Shown piece after piece: positions 33,863 through 44,400 of a stretch of 57,964 bases of DNA. The position numbers were made by a program, and so were the translations under genes. A model generated the notes under the pieces. It saw only the letters and a program-made list of their open reading frames with translations. It did not search any database and had not been told where the DNA came from. Numbering within the stretch: position 1 is the stretch's first letter; each line of letters starts with the position of its first letter. The stretch is from an uncultured Mycoplasma sp. (GTDB taxonomy: Bacteria > Bacillota_I > Bacilli_A > RF39 > UBA660): positions 1 through 57,964 of the forward strand of contig CANSFH010000006.1 of the NCBI GenBank assembly GCA_947646115.1, given 5' to 3'.

Positions 33863-34318
33863 ATGATATACAGCGCAAGGATAGTTGAATTGAGAGAGAA
33901 TAGAGGCCTTAAACAATATGAAGTAGCAAATTTGTTAAATATATATAAAGGTGTGTATAATGAATATGAAAAAGAATATGTAATTATTCCTATAAAGCAT
34001 TTAGTATCACTTTGTAACTATTTTAATGTTTATTTAGATTATGTTTTTGAATTTACAAATGTTTCGAATTATATAGAATGTCAAAAAGACATTGATAAAA
34101 TATTAAGTGGTGATAGATTAAAATTATTTAGAAAAGAAAATAAACTTACGCAAGATAAATTAGCTAAAATTTTAAATATTTCAAGAACAACCATTGCTGA
34201 ATATGAACGAGGTACTAATATAATAGCAACCCCCTTTTTATATACGATTTGTAAAAAGTATAATATAAGCGCAGATTATCTTTTAGGTAGAACAGATGAT
34301 CCTAAATACTTAAAATAA
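33863..34318 (+). CDS. Double-HTH XRE-family regulator
   Basis: A 151-residue protein with two Cro/CI-type helix-turn-helix domains in tandem: the first at about residues 4-62 (LRENRGLKQYEVANLLNIYK) and the second at about 83-145 (LFRKENKLTQDKLAKILNIS, RTTIAEYERGTNI, ADYLLGRTDDPKYLK). There is no ligand-binding domain. It faces the Hint-domain operon across 177 bp and is the likely regulator of that operon and itself. A terminator follows directly. Confidence 0.85.
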   Translation: MIYSARIVELRENRGLKQYEVANLLNIYKGVYNEYEKEYVIIPIKHLVSLCNYFNVYLDYVFEFTNVSNYIECQKDIDKILSGDRLKLFRKENKLTQDKLAKILNISRTTIAEYERGTNIIATPFLYTICKKYNISADYLLGRTDDPKYLK

Positions 34319-34330
34319 ATTATTACATCA

Positions 34331-34358
34331 AAAAAGGAAGTATATACGCTTCCTTTTT
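34331..34358 (+). terminator. Terminator of the double-HTH regulator gene
   Basis: A 10-bp perfect stem (34331-34340 / 34349-34358; arm AAAAAGGAAG) with an 8-base loop whose 3' arm ends in T5; symmetrical enough to act in both directions. Confidence 0.8.
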
Positions 34359-34493
34359 AGATATTACTCTTCAATATCGTTAATACTTATAATATTAGAT
34401 TGATATCAAAAAATAAATATGTACAAGTAATACCTGTGTACATATTTATAGTTTATTGAAATATTTTAGAATTATTTACCCTCTTTTTACCAT

Positions 34494-36869
34494 TTATTTT
34501 AAAATATATTCATACATATTATATTTAATTATACTATTACTTAAAGTAAATCTATTATTTACTTCATTATTCATTTCATTTATATATTCATCTTCATTAG
34601 CAATAACTTTATTCTCTTTTTTAATAAATTTACCATTACGATACGTACCATAATCAGATACCCAACTGCGATTAGAGAACACTGCTAGACCTGGAGCAGA
34701 ACTTAATATATCCTTACCAACTATTAGTCTAGAATCATATTCAATACCAAATAAATTTAAAAGTGTAGGTAATATATCAATTTGACTGCCAACTTTATCC
34801 ACTTCTACTTTTTCTTTCATGGCACTATTCCAGATAACAAAATTACTGCGATTTACTTCAACTGTTGCATCTCTTTCATAAGTACTAAGTTCATTCACTT
34901 CATCCATGGTTAGAGTATAAGGATAATGATCTCCAGCAAAAGATATTACCGTGTTATCTAGTATTCCTTCTTCTTTTAATGAATTAATTAACGTTTCAAG
35001 AGCACGGTCAAATTCTATTTGAGTTGCTAAATAAGCTTTAACATTATTAGAATATGGTAAATCTTTTACTAAATCGGTATTTTTTAAAGCAATAGAATTA
35101 CCTGATGATTTATAAGCATAAGGAGCATGACCTGATACTGAAACATAGTAAGTTACAAATTTATCATAATCTTTATACATTGGTAGAGTTACATTCATCA
35201 TATCTATATCGCTTGGTAGCCATTTGCAACTCATTAACTTTTCAATGCCATTGCCACATCCCATGTAATCATCAAATCCTAAAGTAGGCATTGTTTTATT
35301 TCTCTTATAATAAGTATAAGTCCAGTTATGATAACTCTGGGTTTGATAGCCAATATTTTCAAATGAATTACCTAAAGCATATTTTATTGAAGGGGTATAT
35401 TTTTTCCAATTAGATAATATTTCTTGAGTTGGTATTAAGCCTGTTGTTGCTTGAAATTCTCCGCCAGTGGTACTTAAAAAAACTGGGGAATAGAAATTAT
35501 TAAATACAAATCCTTCATGAGTTAGTTTATAAAGAGTAGGTGTTAATTCTTTATCAACTGCAATCATATTAAAACCTTCAGCTAAAATAAATATTAAATT
35601 TTTATCTTTAAACATGCCAGTATATTCATTTTTATTAGTAGCATTACTATTTTTAAAATAAGTTAACATATTTTTTATCGTATTATTTTTTTCAGCATTT
35701 ATTAGATCATCAAAATTTATTTCTATTTTATTATAACTTATTTTAGGGTTTTCTTCTTTAGGACTAGAACTACTTGATGGTTCAATATTTATTTGTTCAT
35801 CAAAGCCAAAGATAATTCTTTTTAAGTCCATTCGGCTAAACGTAGCTATACCAAATTTAGTTGCAGTTTTTATTTCACTATTAATATTATAGTACAAATT
35901 ATAGGCTGAATAAGTTTCATTTTTATTAGGTAGTAAACATAATAATGATATAATCCAAAATATTGGAATTAAGATGAGACTTAATATAATTCTTGAAGGT
36001 TTACTTCTTTTAAATTCAAAATAATTTTTAAATATTATTAATAATATTAATGGCAATAAATAAAGAATAATTATAGGTATGTTTTTTATAATAGTTTCTA
36101 GAATTAGGTTTTTAAATTCACCTATGTCTGATGCAAGTCCTAAAGTATTCATCGAAAATACATTACTAAATAACTTATAGAATATACACATAAATCCATA
36201 ATAGGTAGATAATAAAATTGTGGTTACAAAACACGTGATTTTATTACCTTTTTCTTTAAAAATATTATACATTAAAAATATAATTAAAATTACAGGGATA
36301 CTAAATACTAAAGTTAAAAATGTTCCTTCAATAGTTTTAAAAGCCATAATTTTTGTAATAGTTTCTAAATATATTATTAAGAAAATGATAAAATTAATGA
36401 TATTAATTTGAGATTTTTTCTTGGAACTATTAGTTTTGTTATGCTCTAGTTGCTCTTGCTTAATATTGATTTTATTTGATTTTTCTTTAGTATTATTCTT
36501 ATTAACAGTTTTTGATATATTTTTCTTATTAGTACTGTTACCTTTAACAGCATTATTTTTATTAGAGAGAGTTTTAGTACTAATTTGCTTTTTAGTTGTT
36601 GATAAATTGGCTATAGTTTCTTTTTTTATTTTAGTTTGAGATTCTTCGCCACTTTTTTTCTTATCTAAATGATTAGTTAAATTTTTGTTGTTTACACTTT
36701 TTTTGGGTGTATTTTTATTCATTGTTACTTTTTGTATCGAAGTAGTACTTTTAGCAGCGGTTTTCTTTTTAGTTTTATTATTTAAAGCACTACTTGTTTT
36801 TTTTGCTTGACTATTTTTTTTAGAATTAATATTAGTTTTATTTTTTGAGATTACTTTTTCATCTTTCAT
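34494..36869 (-). CDS. LTA synthase-like phosphoglycerol transferase with long Lys-rich cytoplasmic tail
   Basis: A 791-residue protein. Residues 1-155 are an extended Lys/Asn/Ser/Thr-rich tail without hydrophobic stretches. Five membrane segments follow (about 158-320), then an extracellular sulfatase-fold domain (about 400-760). Catalytic features: LSTTGGEFQATTG holding the probable Thr nucleophile, and the metal-binding FAGDHYPY. This matches LtaS/phosphoglycerol transferases, which polymerise glycerol phosphate from phosphatidylglycerol on glycolipid. The tail is not part of typical LtaS. It is divergent from the GtrA gene, with extended -10 TGTTATAAT near 36913. Whether it makes classical LTA is not certain. 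Confidence 0.87.
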   Translation of the reverse strand: MKDEKVISKNKTNINSKKNSQAKKTSSALNNKTKKKTAAKSTTSIQKVTMNKNTPKKSVNNKNLTNHLDKKKSGEESQTKIKKETIANLSTTKKQISTKTLSNKNNAVKGNSTNKKNISKTVNKNNTKEKSNKINIKQEQLEHNKTNSSKKKSQINIINFIIFLIIYLETITKIMAFKTIEGTFLTLVFSIPVILIIFLMYNIFKEKGNKITCFVTTILLSTYYGFMCIFYKLFSNVFSMNTLGLASDIGEFKNLILETIIKNIPIIILYLLPLILLIIFKNYFEFKRSKPSRIILSLILIPIFWIISLLCLLPNKNETYSAYNLYYNINSEIKTATKFGIATFSRMDLKRIIFGFDEQINIEPSSSSSPKEENPKISYNKIEINFDDLINAEKNNTIKNMLTYFKNSNATNKNEYTGMFKDKNLIFILAEGFNMIAVDKELTPTLYKLTHEGFVFNNFYSPVFLSTTGGEFQATTGLIPTQEILSNWKKYTPSIKYALGNSFENIGYQTQSYHNWTYTYYKRNKTMPTLGFDDYMGCGNGIEKLMSCKWLPSDIDMMNVTLPMYKDYDKFVTYYVSVSGHAPYAYKSSGNSIALKNTDLVKDLPYSNNVKAYLATQIEFDRALETLINSLKEEGILDNTVISFAGDHYPYTLTMDEVNELSTYERDATVEVNRSNFVIWNSAMKEKVEVDKVGSQIDILPTLLNLFGIEYDSRLIVGKDILSSAPGLAVFSNRSWVSDYGTYRNGKFIKKENKVIANEDEYINEMNNEVNNRFTLSNSIIKYNMYEYILK

Positions 36870-36993
36870 AATTACTACTCTACTTCTTTCTAAAACATAT
36901 AGTTATATATTATAACAAATCAGGAAAATAATAAAGAAGATATTTTCATTTTTTTAAATTTTGTGTATAATTATTTTTAAGGAGGCTTAACTT

Positions 36994-37422
36994 TTGAAAA
37001 AATTATTAGAATTATATCATAAGCATGAAGAGATTATTAATTATTTGATAGTTGGAGTTTTAACTACAGTTGTGAGTTTAGCGACATACTTTATTTGTAC
37101 TTCAATTTTTTTAGATCCAAATAATAAAATAGAGTTACAAATAGCTAATATAATCTCTTGGATATTTGCAGTAGCTTTTGCTTATTTTACAAACAGAGTA
37201 TTTGTATTTAAGAGTAAAGAAAAAAATATGCTTAAAGAAGCTTCGACTTTTGTAGGTTCAAGAATTCTTAGTTTATTTATGGATATGTTTACTATGTTTA
37301 TTATAGTTAGTGTTTTACATTTAAATGATAAAATTGGAAAATTGGTATCTCAAGTAATTGTTACTATTGCTAATTATATTTTAAGTAAGTTATTTGTATT
37401 TAAAACAAAGAAAAAAAGATAA
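36994..37422 (+). CDS. GtrA-family membrane protein
   Basis: A 142-residue protein with four membrane segments. It starts at a TTG (GGAGG eight bases upstream). IINYLIVGVLTTVVSLATYF, AYFTNRVFVFKSK and NYILSKLFVFKTKKK are typical of the GtrA family, which is linked to flipping of undecaprenyl-linked sugars and to teichoic-acid glycosylation. Its convergent neighbour is a DUF6020-like membrane protein that may use such lipid-linked sugars. Confidence 0.88.
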   Translation: MKKLLELYHKHEEIINYLIVGVLTTVVSLATYFICTSIFLDPNNKIELQIANIISWIFAVAFAYFTNRVFVFKSKEKNMLKEASTFVGSRILSLFMDMFTMFIIVSVLHLNDKIGKLVSQVIVTIANYILSKLFVFKTKKKR

Positions 37423-37452
37423 GTATTATTTTTTAGAGGTACTTATCTTTTT
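37413..37452. terminator. Bidirectional terminator between GtrA and DUF6020-like genes
   Basis: A 13-bp perfect stem (37413-37425 / 37440-37452) with A-rich 5' and T-rich 3' arms; it overlaps the stops of both convergent genes. Confidence 0.85.
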
Positions 37453-39285
37453 ATTTTTTTCGATATTTATTAAACTAATTATTAGTGGTAAACTTAACAC
37501 TATTGGGAACATATACCTAAAATAGGTATTAACTGGTCCTACTACACATGTAAGCAAGAGAATAAAGGCTGGTAATAATAATGGTATTAGTCTTTTTTTC
37601 TTTTCTGTAATTAAGTACGCTAATAAAAACATATATATCCAAACAACAAAGCCAATATTAACTAAAGAACCTATAATTGGTATATATGGGAATGCTACAG
37701 CATAAGATGTTAAAATATCACGTGGCTTTTCTAAATTATTATAATGATAATTAATGCCACTTTTAATTAATCTATTATCATAATCATGATAAACATACCA
37801 ATTAGAAGTATTAGGATAAAAGTAACCATAAGTTGTATTTATTGTAGCATCGATATATACTCCAGGATGTTTAATTAAACCACTTGCCCATACTTTAAAA
37901 TATTCAATTAAATCATTTGTTTCAGCATAAGGATTAAATTCATTTTTAACTGGGTCGGCAATATTAGGTTTATAGCGACTAGCTAAAGTTTCATATCCTA
38001 ATATTTTATCGATTTTGGCAATTTCTTCTTCATTTAGTTCATAACCATAATATTTAGCATATCTAGCTGTTTGCTGAAATGGTACTGATAGCATTTCTCT
38101 TATACTTCCAGGAGTAATATGCATATTTGGCAGTAAGATTTTGTTATGAGCTTCATATAAGACTAAACTTGATAATAAAACAATTAACAAAGATAGTCTT
38201 TTATCTTTAAGCATAAAGATTAAAGTTATAAAACTTAATAAAATTATGTATACACCATTATTTCTTACAAGCATCATAATTAAAAGTAATAAGCTTAAAG
38301 CAATATATTCTTTGCTGCTGTATTTTTTAGTAGTTATTAATTTGTGAAACTCAATAATATAGAATACTAAAAGTGTACCAAATAAAGTATCTTTTACGGG
38401 ACTTAAAGCATATAACGGGAATACTGGAAATAAGGCAAATATAATTAATATTATAAATCTAACTATAAATGGCGATTTTAGTTTTTTTAAATAAACTAAA
38501 GTATATACTATAGCACTAATTACAATAAATAATTGGAAAATAGTAAAGAAGAATAATCCTAAATTAACACTTCCTAACATATCACCAAGTTTCGTAAATC
38601 CTCCTAAAATAAAAGTATGAAATACAGGATGGTGATTGGTTATGACAACATTTTCATCAATTAATTTTACACCGTGAATATAATGAGTATCTAATCCATA
38701 ATATTGTTTAATTTGATTAGATGGATCAGGAGATAATATAGCTGGATAAAAACTTATTATATATGGTAGCCAACAAATTAATAATATTAAAATAGTTGTT
38801 TTATAAGGATGAGCTTCATAAAATTTTTCAAATTTTTTAATTAATTTAGGCAGTTTTATTGTTTTTAGATTAATTGTTTTTAATTTTTCGGCAAATAAAT
38901 TTATGACTGTTTTTAAAAAATAATAATATGTATAAAATTTAATAATGGATACACTTCCTAATATTAAATTACTTGTTACAAGTCTAGAATCGCCTGTTAC
39001 ACTATAACTAAAACCAAAAACTAGAAATAAAGCAAAAAACATACTAATAATATTGTAAGGTTTAGATGTTTTAATATCTTTATATTTGTTATAAAAAATG
39101 ATTAAAGCAATAGAAATAATTAGCATTAATAAAAATAAAGTGTTTGAATAACTAGAAGATATTAATTCTTTTAAATCCATTACTTTAATTTTATTAAAAG
39201 TTATTATCATTTCTTTTAGGATAAATTCTGTATATAAAGCTAGTGCCGTTAAAACACTAATTAAAATTATTTTAGTTTTTTTCAT
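37426..39285 (-). CDS. Multi-spanning membrane protein, DUF6020-like (putative GT-C glycosyltransferase)
   Basis: A 619-residue protein with about 13 predicted membrane segments. An acidic loop, SPDPSNQIKQYYG, follows the fifth or sixth segment, then ITNHHPVFHTFILGGFTKLG and ALSPVKDTLFG. This layout resembles GT-C fold glycosyltransferases, and the family is DUF6020-like. It would use a polyprenyl-phosphate sugar at the outer membrane face. The target may be a teichoic acid or protein, given the neighbouring LTA synthase-like and GtrA genes; this is context inference. Confidence 0.7.
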   Translation of the reverse strand: MKKTKIILISVLTALALYTEFILKEMIITFNKIKVMDLKELISSSYSNTLFLLMLIISIALIIFYNKYKDIKTSKPYNIISMFFALFLVFGFSYSVTGDSRLVTSNLILGSVSIIKFYTYYYFLKTVINLFAEKLKTINLKTIKLPKLIKKFEKFYEAHPYKTTILILLICWLPYIISFYPAILSPDPSNQIKQYYGLDTHYIHGVKLIDENVVITNHHPVFHTFILGGFTKLGDMLGSVNLGLFFFTIFQLFIVISAIVYTLVYLKKLKSPFIVRFIILIIFALFPVFPLYALSPVKDTLFGTLLVFYIIEFHKLITTKKYSSKEYIALSLLLLIMMLVRNNGVYIILLSFITLIFMLKDKRLSLLIVLLSSLVLYEAHNKILLPNMHITPGSIREMLSVPFQQTARYAKYYGYELNEEEIAKIDKILGYETLASRYKPNIADPVKNEFNPYAETNDLIEYFKVWASGLIKHPGVYIDATINTTYGYFYPNTSNWYVYHDYDNRLIKSGINYHYNNLEKPRDILTSYAVAFPYIPIIGSLVNIGFVVWIYMFLLAYLITEKKKRLIPLLLPAFILLLTCVVGPVNTYFRYMFPIVLSLPLIISLINIEKNKKISTSKK

Positions 39286-39339
39286 AATCTCACCAATAAT
39301 AATTTACCATAATTTAGTATATTTAGCAATAAACTCTTT

Positions 39340-41283
39340 TTACTTCTTCATTTCAAATAAAATATCACGAAGTTCCATAGCTCGTTCAAAGTCAAGATTT
39401 TTAGCAGCTGTCTTCATTTCGTCTTCAAGGGTCATAATGATACTTTCTTTTTCTTTTTTACTCATTTTTGGTTTTTCTGTTTTATTTTCAATTTCATTAG
39501 TTATAACTTCTTTAATCTCTTTAGTTATAGTTTTAGGAATGATATTATGTTCCTTATTATATAATTCTTGAATCTCACGACGTCTTTTAGTTTCTTTTAT
39601 AGCTTTATCCATTGCATCACTTACAGTGTCAGCATACATAATAACATGACCATTACTATTACGAGCACATCTACCAATAGTTTGAATTAAGCTGCGATCA
39701 CTTCTTAAGAAACCTTGCTTATCTGCATCTAAAATACATATTAAACTAACTTCTGGGATGTCTAAACCTTCTCTTAATAGATTTATTCCTACTACACAGT
39801 CATATACTCCCATACGTAGTTCTTTTATTATTTTTAAACGCTCTAAAGTTTTTATTTCACTATGAAGATATGCGACCTTTATGCCAATTTCTTTTAAATA
39901 GTTAGTTAGTTCTTCTGACATTCTAATTGTTAAGGTTGTAATTAATACTCGTTCATTTTTTTCTTTTCTAATGTTTATTTCATTAATAATATCATCAATT
40001 TGACCTTGAGAGGGTTTAATTTCGATTGTAGGGTCAAGAAGGCCTGTAGGTCTAATAATTTGCTCAACATATTCATTATTTGTATGTTCAAGTTCATAAT
40101 CACCAGGGGTTGCAGATACATATATTGCTTGGTTTATTTTATTTTCAAATTCGGTAAAATTAAGAGGTCTATTATCAAGAGCACTTGGAAGACGAAAACC
40201 ATAATCAACTAAAACACTTTTACGCATTCTATCGCCATTATACATTCCTCTAACTTGGGGTAATGTTACATGTGATTCATCAACTACAAGTAAAAAGTCT
40301 TTAGGAAAGAAATCAATTAAACAAGTAGGAGTTTCGCCTTGTCCTCTTAATGCTAAATGTCTAGAATAGTTTTCGACACCATTACAGAATCCAGTTTCCT
40401 TAAGCATTTCAAGGTCGTAATTTGTTCGTTCACGCAAGCGTTGTTCTTCTAATAACTTGCCTTCTTCTTTTAACTCTTTTAAACGAACTTCTAATTCAGC
40501 TTCAATTCTTTTAATTGCTTCTTCAAGTTTTTCGGGACTGGTTACGAAATGGGAAGCTGGAGAAATAGTAATTGTTTTTTTGTCAGAAATAGTAACGCCT
40601 GTTATCGGATCAAATGTAGAAATACGTTCAATTTCATCACCAAATAATTCTATTCTAATTCCGTGTTCATGCTCATTAGCAGGAATAACATCTATTCTAT
40701 CTCCTCGACTTCTAAATGTACCACGATGAAAATCTAAATCATTACGTTCATATGTCATATCAATTAATCTATTTAAGATATCATTTCTTTTAACTTTATC
40801 ACCAACTGTTAAAATTAACATTGATTTTTCATATTCCTCTTTTTCACCAATACCATATATACAAGAAACACTAGATACGACTATGACATCATCATAATTA
40901 ATTAATGCACTTGTAGCTCCGTGACGAAGTTCATCTATTTCATCATTAATTGAAGCGTCTTTTTCAATATAAGTATCACTTGATGGAACATAAGCTTCTG
41001 GTTGATAATAATCATAATAACTAACAAAGTACTCAACGTGATTCTCGGGAAAAAGTTCCTTAAATTCCGAGTAAAGTTGTCCGGCGAGAGTTTTATTATG
41101 GGCTAAAACAAGAGTTGGTTTATTGACTTCTTTTATAACGTTAGCAATAGTAAAAGTCTTTCCAGTACCTGTTGCTCCTAGTAACACTTGTTCTTTCTTG
41201 CCATTTTGGATTCCCTCTACAAGTTCTTTTATTGCTTCTGGTTGGTCGCCATTAGGCTCATATTTCGATACTAATTTAAACAT
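39340..41283 (-). CDS. uvrB: UvrABC excision nuclease subunit B
   Basis: A 647-residue protein, the usual length. Walker A GATGTGKT is at about residues 36-43, the damage-probing beta-hairpin [20 protein letters not shown] at about 91-110, then [24 protein letters not shown] and [12 protein letters not shown]. The C-terminal UVR motif for UvrC binding ([20 protein letters not shown]) is intact. UvrB verifies damage after loading by UvrA. It starts after AAGGAGG and stands alone; uvrA is not in the window. Confidence 0.98.
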   Translation of the reverse strand: MFKLVSKYEPNGDQPEAIKELVEGIQNGKKEQVLLGATGTGKTFTIANVIKEVNKPTLVLAHNKTLAGQLYSEFKELFPENHVEYFVSYYDYYQPEAYVPSSDTYIEKDASINDEIDELRHGATSALINYDDVIVVSSVSCIYGIGEKEEYEKSMLILTVGDKVKRNDILNRLIDMTYERNDLDFHRGTFRSRGDRIDVIPANEHEHGIRIELFGDEIERISTFDPITGVTISDKKTITISPASHFVTSPEKLEEAIKRIEAELEVRLKELKEEGKLLEEQRLRERTNYDLEMLKETGFCNGVENYSRHLALRGQGETPTCLIDFFPKDFLLVVDESHVTLPQVRGMYNGDRMRKSVLVDYGFRLPSALDNRPLNFTEFENKINQAIYVSATPGDYELEHTNNEYVEQIIRPTGLLDPTIEIKPSQGQIDDIINEINIRKEKNERVLITTLTIRMSEELTNYLKEIGIKVAYLHSEIKTLERLKIIKELRMGVYDCVVGINLLREGLDIPEVSLICILDADKQGFLRSDRSLIQTIGRCARNSNGHVIMYADTVSDAMDKAIKETKRRREIQELYNKEHNIIPKTITKEIKEVITNEIENKTEKPKMSKKEKESIIMTLEDEMKTAAKNLDFERAMELRDILFEMKK

Positions 41284-41418
41284 AAAGTCCTCCTTGATTT
41301 ATTAAATATTTAATGAATTTAATTTATTTTATCATATATAATTTTGAATGTATATTCTTTTATATTATTTACAAACTTTTATTCATAATGTATTATATTA
41401 GTTAAATTTTTAACATAT

Positions 41419-41447
41419 AAAAAAGCACTTTTTTATTGTGCTTTTTT
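41419..41447 (-). terminator. Terminator of the 1679-aa surface protein gene
   Basis: A 10-bp perfect stem (41419-41428 / 41438-41447; arm AAAAAAGCAC) with a 9-base loop; on the minus strand the 3' arm ends in T6. It overlaps the last codons and the stop. Confidence 0.85.
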
Positions 41448-44400
41448 CTTTTTATAGAAGTAAATAACTGCGCTTAAAACTATAATTATACTACATGTTA
41501 ATAAGATATATACTATTTTACTTTGGTTAGTTGCATATTCTTTTTTAGGTGCTATTTCTACTTCTTTCTTTTTATAAGATACAACAAATTTTCCTAAATT
41601 TTTAGATGTTATTTCAATATTTTCACCATTTTTAACATAGTCTACTAATTTAATAGTATTATCAGATGTAATTTCAAATACACCAATAAATTCACTATTA
41701 TTATTTAATTTTATATTAATCTTAATTGGATCATTAGAATTTATATCAATTGTTTCAGATTTAGTATTAGTTAAATTAATATTAAAGTATTCACTCAAAT
41801 CGCCAAATCTTCCAATTAATTCTTCTGGTAATTTAAAGTCTTCAACTTTTAATGTGCCTTCTTCTTTTATAGCATTTGCAGGTATTTCGACTTCTATTTT
41901 ATCAGATGAATATTTTTTATATTCTGTATTTGTATTAGGTTTATTAGAATTGTTTGAATTATCTGATGTTCCTGGTTTATTATTGTTATTATTAGAATTA
42001 TTTTGATTATTATTTCCAGGTTTATTTGTAGTATTATCATCTGGTTTATTGTTTCCATCTGGTTTTGTTGTTGTATTATCATCAGGTTTATCTGGTTCAT
42101 TAGTTCCTGGTTTGTCATCAGGCTTTGTTTCAGATTTCTTTTCTATCCAATCTACTTTAGCAGTTGCTGTTCCTTTGTTTCCTGCTTTATCTGCAAATTC
42201 AAAAGTAAACTCACCATTTTTTGTAAAGGTATAAGTTGTCTTACCACCATTATTGGTTACTGTTACTTCTTCACTTGGTTTTAGAGTTACTACAACAGGA
42301 TCTTCAGTTGAATCCTTTGTACTATATTCAATGACTGCAGTAGGAGCTTTTATATCAATCCAATTTACTTTTGCTGTTGCTGTTCCTTTATTTCCTACTT
42401 TATCAACAAATTCAAAGGTAAATTCACCATTTTTTGTGAAGGTATAAGTATTTTTTCCATTGTTATTAGTTATTGTTACTTCTTCACTTGGTTTTAAGGT
42501 TACTACAACATTTTTATTTGTCCATTTATTAGTACTATACTCGAATTCTCCAGTAGGAGCAACTTTGTCTATCCAATCTACAGTTACAGGTATTAATCCA
42601 TCATTTCCATATTTATCTTTATATTGGAAATTGAATGTACCATTTTCGGTAAATATGTAATCTTTATTTGCATTGTTATTGAATATTCTATAGCCATCTT
42701 CAAGCTCAAGAGTAACTTTAACATCTTGATTTGTTAATGATTCAGTAGAATATTTAATTTCATATTTTGGTAATTTGGCAATCCAATTTACATATACGGT
42801 TGCTGTTCCTTTATTTCCGGCTTTATCTACAAATTCAAAAGTAAATTCACCATTATCGGTAAAGGTATAAGTATCTTTACCTCCATTATTGGTTACTGTT
42901 ACTTCTTCACTTGGTTTTAAAGTAGCTACAACGTTACCATCAGTTAAGTGAGTAGTGTTAAATTCAAACTCGGCAGTTGGAGCCTTTGTATCAATCCAAT
43001 CTACTGTAATAGTTTTTGAACCAATATTTCCTAATTCATCGGCAAATTTTAATTCAAAAGTGTCATTTTCTAAGAAAGTAATCGTTTTGCTCTTATCGAC
43101 AGGATTTTCCGATACTTGAACATCTTCTGATAAAATTGTTACTTTTTTATCAAATATAAGTGTTGCTACAACATTTTCATTGGTTATTTCAGTAGTATTA
43201 AATTTAACATCAACTTTAGGAGGAGTTTTATCAATCCAATCTACTTTAGCAGTTGCTGTTCCTTTATTTCCATTTCTATCAACAAATTCAAAGGTAAATT
43301 CACCATTTTCAGTAAAGGTATGGGTAGTCTTACCTCCATTATTAGTTACTGTAATTGGTCTATTTTCATCGATTAGCTCTGCAACTACATTTTTATTTGT
43401 TTTACTTGTAATATTATAATTTACTTCTGCTGTTGGTACTTCACTAGCTGATGGGTCCTCATATAAATTTATAAGAGCAATTGAGAAGAAATGTTGAAGA
43501 CCAGATTCATAAACAGATGGACAATTAATTCTTACATATTTTGCTAATATTGGTTCAGCAAAAGTTATCTTTTTTAAGTTATAATTATTACCTAAATTAC
43601 TCTTAGTTGCTGCAAGTTCCCAATTTGTTCCATCCATGCTTACATAAATATCTAAACGACTTGCTTTTCCAGTTGGATATTTACCTAGTGCTGATGTAGC
43701 CTTTGAATGAGGCACATAATCCAATTCAGAAATATATTTTGGTTTTTCTAACTCTATGGTAGCATAAGAAGCAATATATTTTTGTCCTAAACTATTTTTA
43801 TTATAATAGCTGTGCCATGCTGTATTAACATTTCCATCTATGATGTAATTCTTATTACCACCACTTGTGCCTGAAACAGCAATGACATTTAAATTACTTC
43901 TTGGAATATAACGATGAGATTCAGATGAAGTATTAGTTGTAAATGTATAATATACTTGATTACTCATTGTGTAAACTCCAGTAGCAAGCATTCTAACGTA
44001 AACTTTGACATCTCCTTTGAAAATTGGATTTGTATCAGCAAAAGAATTCCATTCTCCATTAGGGTCTAATGTCCATTCCATTTTATTAGTAGCTCCCATA
44101 ATGCGGTTTTCTAAATCATCTATAGATACACTATTACTTGGGAATTCTCCTTTTAATATATCTATAGTATAAATATTAGCTTCAGTCATTGGTAAACCAG
44201 TAATATGAATTTTGATATCATTTTCAGCTGTAATACTTTCTAATTGTTTGTTCGTTAATTGAGCAGAATGTTCAAAGCAATCTATCCAAGTTTTGCCACC
44301 ATCTAAACTATAAGTCCAACTTACTTGAGCACTTTGTAATTGTTTAGATAATACAATTTGGCCAGCATTTGCTCCATCGAATGAGAAAGTAGCAACTCTA

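Noticed and set aside
42003..42284. Overlapping plus-strand hydrophobic frames opposite the first giant gene
   Set aside because: They are complements of Asn/Asp/Lys-rich codons, a common shadow effect in AT-rich coding DNA, without start signals.
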